Assembly: GCA_022562395.1 (NCBI GenBank)
Contig: JADFPI010000007.1
Coordinates: 1-38,251 of the forward strand
Reading direction: 5' to 3'
DNA: 38,251 nucleotides
Origin: Patescibacteria group bacterium
GTDB lineage: Bacteria > Patescibacteriota > Microgenomatia > UBA8517
The notes under the pieces: generated by a model
Told to the model about the DNA's origin: nothing
The model's input: the letters and a program-made list of their open reading frames with translations, nothing else
The model's database searches: none
In this document: in pieces, positions 37,148-38,251 of the stretch
How positions within the stretch are numbered: the first letter of the stretch is position 1
Layout: each line of letters starts with the position of its first letter
Translations under genes and position numbers: made by a program

Positions 37148-37954
37148 TAGCCCTTGGAGAGTTTCCGGAATTTTGTCGGCTAAGTCGTCGGCATTGTAAT
37201 TTATGCCTACTTTTTCGCAAAGCTCAGCTGCGGCGGCTTTTGCAATATATGAAGCAGAACAAGCTGCCAAAAAAGGCTCATTTTTCGCCAAAAGTGAAAC
37301 TGTTAATCCGGCTAAAACGTCTCCCGTTCCCCCTTTTATTAACCCCGGGTTTCCGTTTTTTATCTCTACACACTCATTGGGAGAACACACTTTCGCCTCC
37401 GGTCCTTTCACTAAAATTGTGCAGTTGTGCCTCTTTGCAACAAGTTCGGGTTTTTGTTTCCCAAAAAGATACTGGAATTCCTTTTTATTCGGAGTGAGGA
37501 TGGCCCCGGCCGGAATCCACTCAGCCTTCATAATCTGCAAACTCCCTGCATCAATAACCCAACGCTTATTTGGAAACTTTTCTAAAAGTCTTTTGGTAAT
37601 CGTTTTAGTTTCCTTCACAACACTCCTATCTTTTTCGGAGCGGAAACTCATAAATCCTGGCCCAATCAGTAAAGCGTCAGATTTCTCAACGTAGGAATCG
37701 ACCTCCTCCCAGGGAATCCAGATAAAGGAAAAAAGTTTTGATTTAAACTGCTCGGCCACGTGCCCTACCGACTTCTCCGGTGTAGCAAAGAAAGCCATAT
37801 CAAGTATTCGAGAGGCCACTTTTAAAGACAAAAGAGGCGCGCCGTGGAAAAGTTTGGAACCGCCGATTATTGTCACCTGCCCGTTATCTTCATTACTAGA
37901 TTTGGAATCGGGTCTATACAAAGACTTTAGTTCGCTTTTATCAAATGTTCTCAT
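37139..37954 (-). CDS. nnrD: ADP-dependent NAD(P)H-hydrate dehydratase (NnrD/CARKD family)
   Basis: 271 aa. The ribokinase-like fold signature IKGGTGDVLAGLTVSLLAK near residue 210 with the catalytic Asp, 'VTIIGGSKLFHGAPLLSLKVA' at the start and 'ALLIGPGF' and 'VIDAGSL' in the middle identify the carbohydrate-kinase-related dehydratase that repairs hydrated NAD(P)H. It has no attached NnrE epimerase domain. The final codons run into the 31-bp tandem repeat. It is divergent from the DUF5654-like gene. Confidence 0.88.
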   Translation of the reverse strand: MRTFDKSELKSLYRPDSKSSNEDNGQVTIIGGSKLFHGAPLLSLKVASRILDMAFFATPEKSVGHVAEQFKSKLFSFIWIPWEEVDSYVEKSDALLIGPGFMSFRSEKDRSVVKETKTITKRLLEKFPNKRWVIDAGSLQIMKAEWIPAGAILTPNKKEFQYLFGKQKPELVAKRHNCTILVKGPEAKVCSPNECVEIKNGNPGLIKGGTGDVLAGLTVSLLAKNEPFLAACSASYIAKAAAAELCEKVGINYNADDLADKIPETLQGLTK

Positions 37955-37985
37955 TGAAAATTGAAAATTGTAAATTGGTAATTTA
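37955..37985. repeat. AATTGAAAATTG low-complexity tract
   Basis: Short-period TTGAAAATTGTAAATTGGTAA sequence between two divergent genes; it also supplies the TTGTAA -35 of the plus-strand gene. Confidence 0.5.
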
Positions 37986-37997
37986 TTTCTTTATACT
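37968..37997 (+). promoter_or_regulatory. Promoter of the DUF5654-like gene
   Basis: TTGTAA (37968-37973), 18-nt spacer, TATACT (37992-37997), ending 10 nt before the ATG at 38008. Confidence 0.55.
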
Positions 37998-38007
37998 ATC
38001 ATTAACC

Positions 38008-38251
38008 ATGGCCACGGAAAAAGATATCGAAAAAAAAGAAAAACAACTGGAAAAGGAGCTGGAGAGGACAAAAAGGCTTCAAGATAGGCTAAAGAGCGAA
38101 GCTTCTGCCTTCAAAAAGCAATTTGCAGGCAGAACTCTGAAACTCATGACCTCCGGATTTGGACTAGTATCTGCACTCGCCTGGAATGAACTTATAAAAG
38201 AGCTTGTCAAAGCGTATGTAAAGCCGTTTTTTGGGGAATCGTCCGGGATAA
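38008..38251 (+). CDS. DUF5654-like protein, cut by window edge
   Basis: 81 codons to the window end without a stop, so absent from the ORF track. A charged coiled-coil of Lys and Glu (KDIEKKEKQLEKELERTKRL) is followed by a hydrophobic part: TLKLMTSGFGLVSALAWNELIKELV. The 'GLVSALAWNE.IK' pattern is that of DUF5654, a small one- or two-helix membrane protein family frequent in CPR and DPANN genomes. Function unknown. Confidence 0.75.
   Translation, partial: MATEKDIEKKEKQLEKELERTKRLQDRLKSEASAFKKQFAGRTLKLMTSGFGLVSALAWNELIKELVKAYVKPFFGESSGI

Overview
The window looks like chromosomal DNA of a candidate phyla radiation (Patescibacteria) bacterium, most likely of the Microgenomates group. This is inferred from the gene mix: an archaeal-type ATP-dependent DNA ligase, an endonuclease Q-like protein, two S23-type four-helix-bundle genes, a DUF5654-like protein, many small membrane proteins and abundant short palindromic repeats. 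No rRNA or ribosomal protein gene is present to prove it. The code is the standard bacterial one, since TGA works as a stop in several ATGA overlaps.

Layout. 1-1200: a GNAT-like gene cut by the window edge, an excisionase-like HTH gene, and a non-coding stretch with tRNA-Gln, tRNA-Lys and tRNA-Glu (all minus strand) preceded by copies of the tRNA-Gln 3' end at multiples of about 79 nt. 1269-2646: a RibD C-terminal-like reductase and a TrmH-family RNA methyltransferase. 2671-6253 (minus): a histone-deacetylase-fold enzyme and a thioredoxin system (trxA, a Pro/Thr-rich protein, trxB, a membrane-anchored DsbA). 6263-12363 (minus): a mercury-resistance-like operon with an ArsR regulator, three CcdA-family membrane proteins, two thioredoxin-fold proteins, a MerP-like anchored HMA protein and a MerA mercuric reductase. 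Remnants of other genes (GAPDH start, CopA end, truncated membrane protein) lie at its 3' side. 12397-18868 (minus): a BlaI/M56 two-gene sensor-repressor pair and the operons it probably controls (DsbA-CcdA; small membrane protein-L,D-transpeptidase-39-aa peptide), with a cupredoxin, a DUF3105-like protein and an alpha/beta hydrolase between them. 18991-38251: mostly housekeeping and repair genes (M32 carboxypeptidase, PfkB kinase, acylphosphatase, MGMT, CvpA-CAP, MFS, Pth, PCMT, EndoQ, Ca2+ exchanger and P-type ATPase, DNA ligase, Fic, NAD(P)HX dehydratase, DUF5654).

How it fits together. The left 19 kb is a dense thiol, disulfide and soft-metal block: four CcdA homologues, two DsbA-like proteins, three thioredoxin-fold proteins, TrxB, MerA, a MerP-like protein and a cupredoxin. 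Two regulators are readable in the DNA. An ArsR operator sits between the -35 and -10 of the mer-like operon. Three near-identical BlaI-type palindromes overlap promoters of blaI-M56, dsbA-ccdA and the transpeptidase operon. The M56 protein has no penicillin-sensor domain but ends in a short three-cysteine extracytoplasmic tail, so I infer that it senses thiol or metal stress at the cell surface.

Two genome-wide habits are visible. Most good promoters place the -10 box only 5-11 nt before the start codon, implying leaderless transcripts, while downstream operon genes often have Shine-Dalgarno sequences. Short palindromic or tandem repeats are inserted in frame inside several protein genes, as Rickettsia palindromic elements are.
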